Positions 13,480-15,024 of a DNA stretch of 15,024 nt are shown one piece after another. The stretch covers positions 1-15,024 of the forward strand of contig PIVW01000095.1 of NCBI GenBank assembly GCA_003353825.1, read 5' to 3'. Position numbers and translations under genes: made by a program. Under the pieces are notes generated by a model that saw only the letters and a program-made list of their open reading frames with translations, was not told the DNA's origin and did no database searches. This DNA comes from Chloroflexota bacterium. Its GTDB lineage: Bacteria > Chloroflexota > Anaerolineae > J102. How positions within the stretch are numbered: position 1 is the first letter of the stretch; each line of letters begins with the position of its first letter.

Positions 13480-14685
13480 ATGACCTGGACGCAAGGAAAG
13501 GCAACACGTGAACAAACGAAGGCGCACAACAAACGCCTGGTCCTGAAAACGATCTACGATAACGGTGAACTCAGCCGTGCCGAAATAGCTCGGAGAACGC
13601 ACCTGGCCCGGGCGACTGTTTCCTCGGTGGTTGTAGAGCTTTTTAATGAGGGATTGGTACAGGAGGTAGGTCTACAAACATCGCGCGGGGGCAAACCGGG
13701 CACCTTGCTAAGTGTGCTGGAGGATTCCCGTTGCCTTATCGGCGTCGATCTGGCGGATAATGAGTTTAGGGGTGGTGTGATTGATATGCGGGGCAATGTC
13801 AATCATCGCCTGGGCTTGCGTCTCGGCGATCGTTGCGGAGAAGAAGCACTGGAACTGGTCTTTGAGTTGATCGATCAACTTGCCGGTCAGGTGGGTGGCC
13901 CCATACTGGGCATTGGCGTGGGTGTGCCGGGCATGGTCGATACCTATAAAGGCGCTATCATTCATACAGTCCACCAGGCGTGGTCCGCACCTCCCTTACG
14001 GGAACTTTTGGAGCAACGTTTTGGTGTTCCAGTCTATGTTGCGAACGATAGTCAGGTGGCAGCCCTTGGCGAGTACATGTTCGGACACGTTGGTGAACCA
14101 AAGATCCCAAATCTAATCGTGCTACGCGTTGGTCCGGGCGTAAGTGCAGGTATCATTTTAAAGGGCAATGTATTATTTGGTGATGGCTACGGGGCTGGCG
14201 AAATCGGCCATGTGCGAGTTGTCGAGGATGGCGAATTGTGTCTCTGTGGTCACTATGGCTGCCTGGAAACGGTCGTGAGTCGAAGGACTTTATTGGCTCT
14301 GGCTCAGGAACTGGTCCGCACGGATCCTGATTCGAAATTGCATCGATTTGCAGCCACGCCATCTGACATCCGCAGTACCGATGTCGTATTACAAGCCTTC
14401 GAGGCCGGCGATCTGGCACTTCAAACTATCGTGAACGATATGGGACGTCATCTTGGCCTGGCAGCTGCAAATCTGGTTGGCACTTTGAACATTCAACGTA
14501 TCCTCATCGCTGGCAGTATCTCTAGATTTGGGCTTGCGCTTTTGCAGCCCATGCGAGAGGAAATGGAGCGGAGTGCGCATGTGATGTTGACCAAAAATAC
14601 CGAGGTGGAAATGGCAAGCCTTGGACGTAATATCGTAATTCAAGGTGCTGCAGCCCTCGTATTGTCGTATGAACTTGGCCTCTGA
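13480..14685 (+). CDS. ROK-family transcriptional regulator
   Basis: The protein has 401 residues. Residues 18-75 form a winged helix-turn-helix (LSRAEIARRTHLARATVSSV, 31-50), then the ROK domain begins at LIGVDLADNEF. The glycine-rich phosphate loop of ROK kinases (DxGGT) is replaced by DLADNEFRGG, as in repressors such as NagC/XylR relatives. The sugar-binding and zinc parts remain: GVPGMVD, Asn189-Asp190, GEIGHV with His244, and CLCGHYGCLE (254-263) carrying the CxCGxxGCxE zinc motif. It therefore probably senses a sugar or sugar phosphate and represses transcription rather than phosphorylating. Its own promoter and operator lie directly upstream, indicating autoregulation. It is the only regulator in the window and the best candidate to control the catabolic genes, though no matching operator was seen in front of them. 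Confidence 0.92.
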   Translation: MTWTQGKATREQTKAHNKRLVLKTIYDNGELSRAEIARRTHLARATVSSVVVELFNEGLVQEVGLQTSRGGKPGTLLSVLEDSRCLIGVDLADNEFRGGVIDMRGNVNHRLGLRLGDRCGEEALELVFELIDQLAGQVGGPILGIGVGVPGMVDTYKGAIIHTVHQAWSAPPLRELLEQRFGVPVYVANDSQVAALGEYMFGHVGEPKIPNLIVLRVGPGVSAGIILKGNVLFGDGYGAGEIGHVRVVEDGELCLCGHYGCLETVVSRRTLLALAQELVRTDPDSKLHRFAATPSDIRSTDVVLQAFEAGDLALQTIVNDMGRHLGLAAANLVGTLNIQRILIAGSISRFGLALLQPMREEMERSAHVMLTKNTEVEMASLGRNIVIQGAAALVLSYELGL

Positions 14686-14944
14686 TCATGAGCACAACAC
14701 CTTCGACGATTTTGCGGTTTACCCACGGCCAAATGTGGATGACTTGGATATTAATGTGCTGGATGAATTACGAAAATCTTTGCCCGATGGTATGAAGGTC
14801 ATTATAATTATTGATATCCTGAGTTCAGGCAATTCGGTCGCTGAATATATTCCGCTCGAGAACTACAAAGCAAAGCTCGTCGCCGGTCACAAATATGGTA
14901 AGGGCTTAGTACGACAATGGCACATTAGAGTCCACTACATGTAG
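14669..14944 (+). CDS. Possible small hypothetical protein overlapping the ROK gene end
   Basis: The ORF has 91 codons from the ATG at 14669, overlapping the ROK stop by 17 bases in another frame; the open frame extends back to a GTG at 14645. The product is acidic at first (HEHNTFDDFAVYPRPNVDD), then has a hydrophobic strand (KVIIIIDIL) and a basic end. I recognise no family. No clear Shine-Dalgarno is seen, although overlapping starts can be coupled. It may be a real small gene, a remnant of a larger one, or chance. Confidence 0.35.
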   Translation: MNLASDHEHNTFDDFAVYPRPNVDDLDINVLDELRKSLPDGMKVIIIIDILSSGNSVAEYIPLENYKAKLVAGHKYGKGLVRQWHIRVHYM

Positions 14945-14945
14945 T
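14934..14945. repeat. 12-base perfect palindrome at the window end
   Basis: ACTACATGTAGT is its own reverse complement and spans the stop codon of the small ORF. A related ACTACAGTATAC follows about 14 bases later. It may belong to the control region of a gene beyond the window. Confidence 0.3.
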
Positions 14946-15024
14946 ATGTTTCTGATATGCACTACAGTATACGGGACACGCTAGATTCCGGCACAGTTAC
15001 TGACGAACGGCAATTGATGTCACC

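Overview
This window looks like metagenome-derived bacterial DNA of moderate GC content, and a Chloroflexi-type organism fits best. That inference rests on the gene content (URO-D-like enzymes beside sulfatases, a ROK repressor, OppF-type transport) and on short degenerate 7- and 8-base tandem repeats between genes. No rRNA or marker gene is present to confirm it. All convincing genes lie on the + strand.

Layout. Positions 1 to about 250 are AT-rich and encode part of an ECF sigma factor of a type common in Bacteroidetes. The frame then runs, through a shared ELREK-coding stretch, into the C-terminal two thirds of an OppF/DppF-type ABC transporter ATPase that lacks its Walker A. This is most likely an assembly or recombination chimera. 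From 1026 to 12071 there is a catabolic cluster: an RraA-like aldolase, a sulfatase, a DHDPS/NanA-family lyase, a URO-D-like protein with a complete zinc triad, a second sulfatase, a DMT (EamA) permease, two FAH-family domains separated by a frame break, a second URO-D-like protein with altered metal ligands, and a lyase closely resembling N-acetylneuraminate lyase. Genes from 4805 to 11054 are nearly contiguous, with two ATGA overlaps and gaps of 1 and 9 bases. A VOC-family protein, a conserved-looking hypothetical protein with a C-x4-C-x-C motif, and a ROK transcriptional repressor follow. The repressor has a clear sigma-70 promoter and a 29-base palindromic operator. A small ORF of uncertain reality ends the window.

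How the genes may work together (inference). Both sulfatases lack a signal peptide, so sulfated substrate is probably imported (ABC transporter, DMT permease) and desulfated in the cytoplasm. The URO-D-like pair may handle methyl groups or another modification. The DHDPS/NanA-type lyases, the RraA-type aldolase and the FAH domains would then cleave 2-keto-3-deoxy or diketo acids toward pyruvate. The cluster carries two sulfatases, two NanA-family lyases, two URO-D proteins and two FAH domains, which suggests a doubled pathway for a decorated acidic sugar. A sulfated and/or O-methylated sialic acid or a related nonulosonate is one testable candidate. The ROK protein is the likely local regulator.
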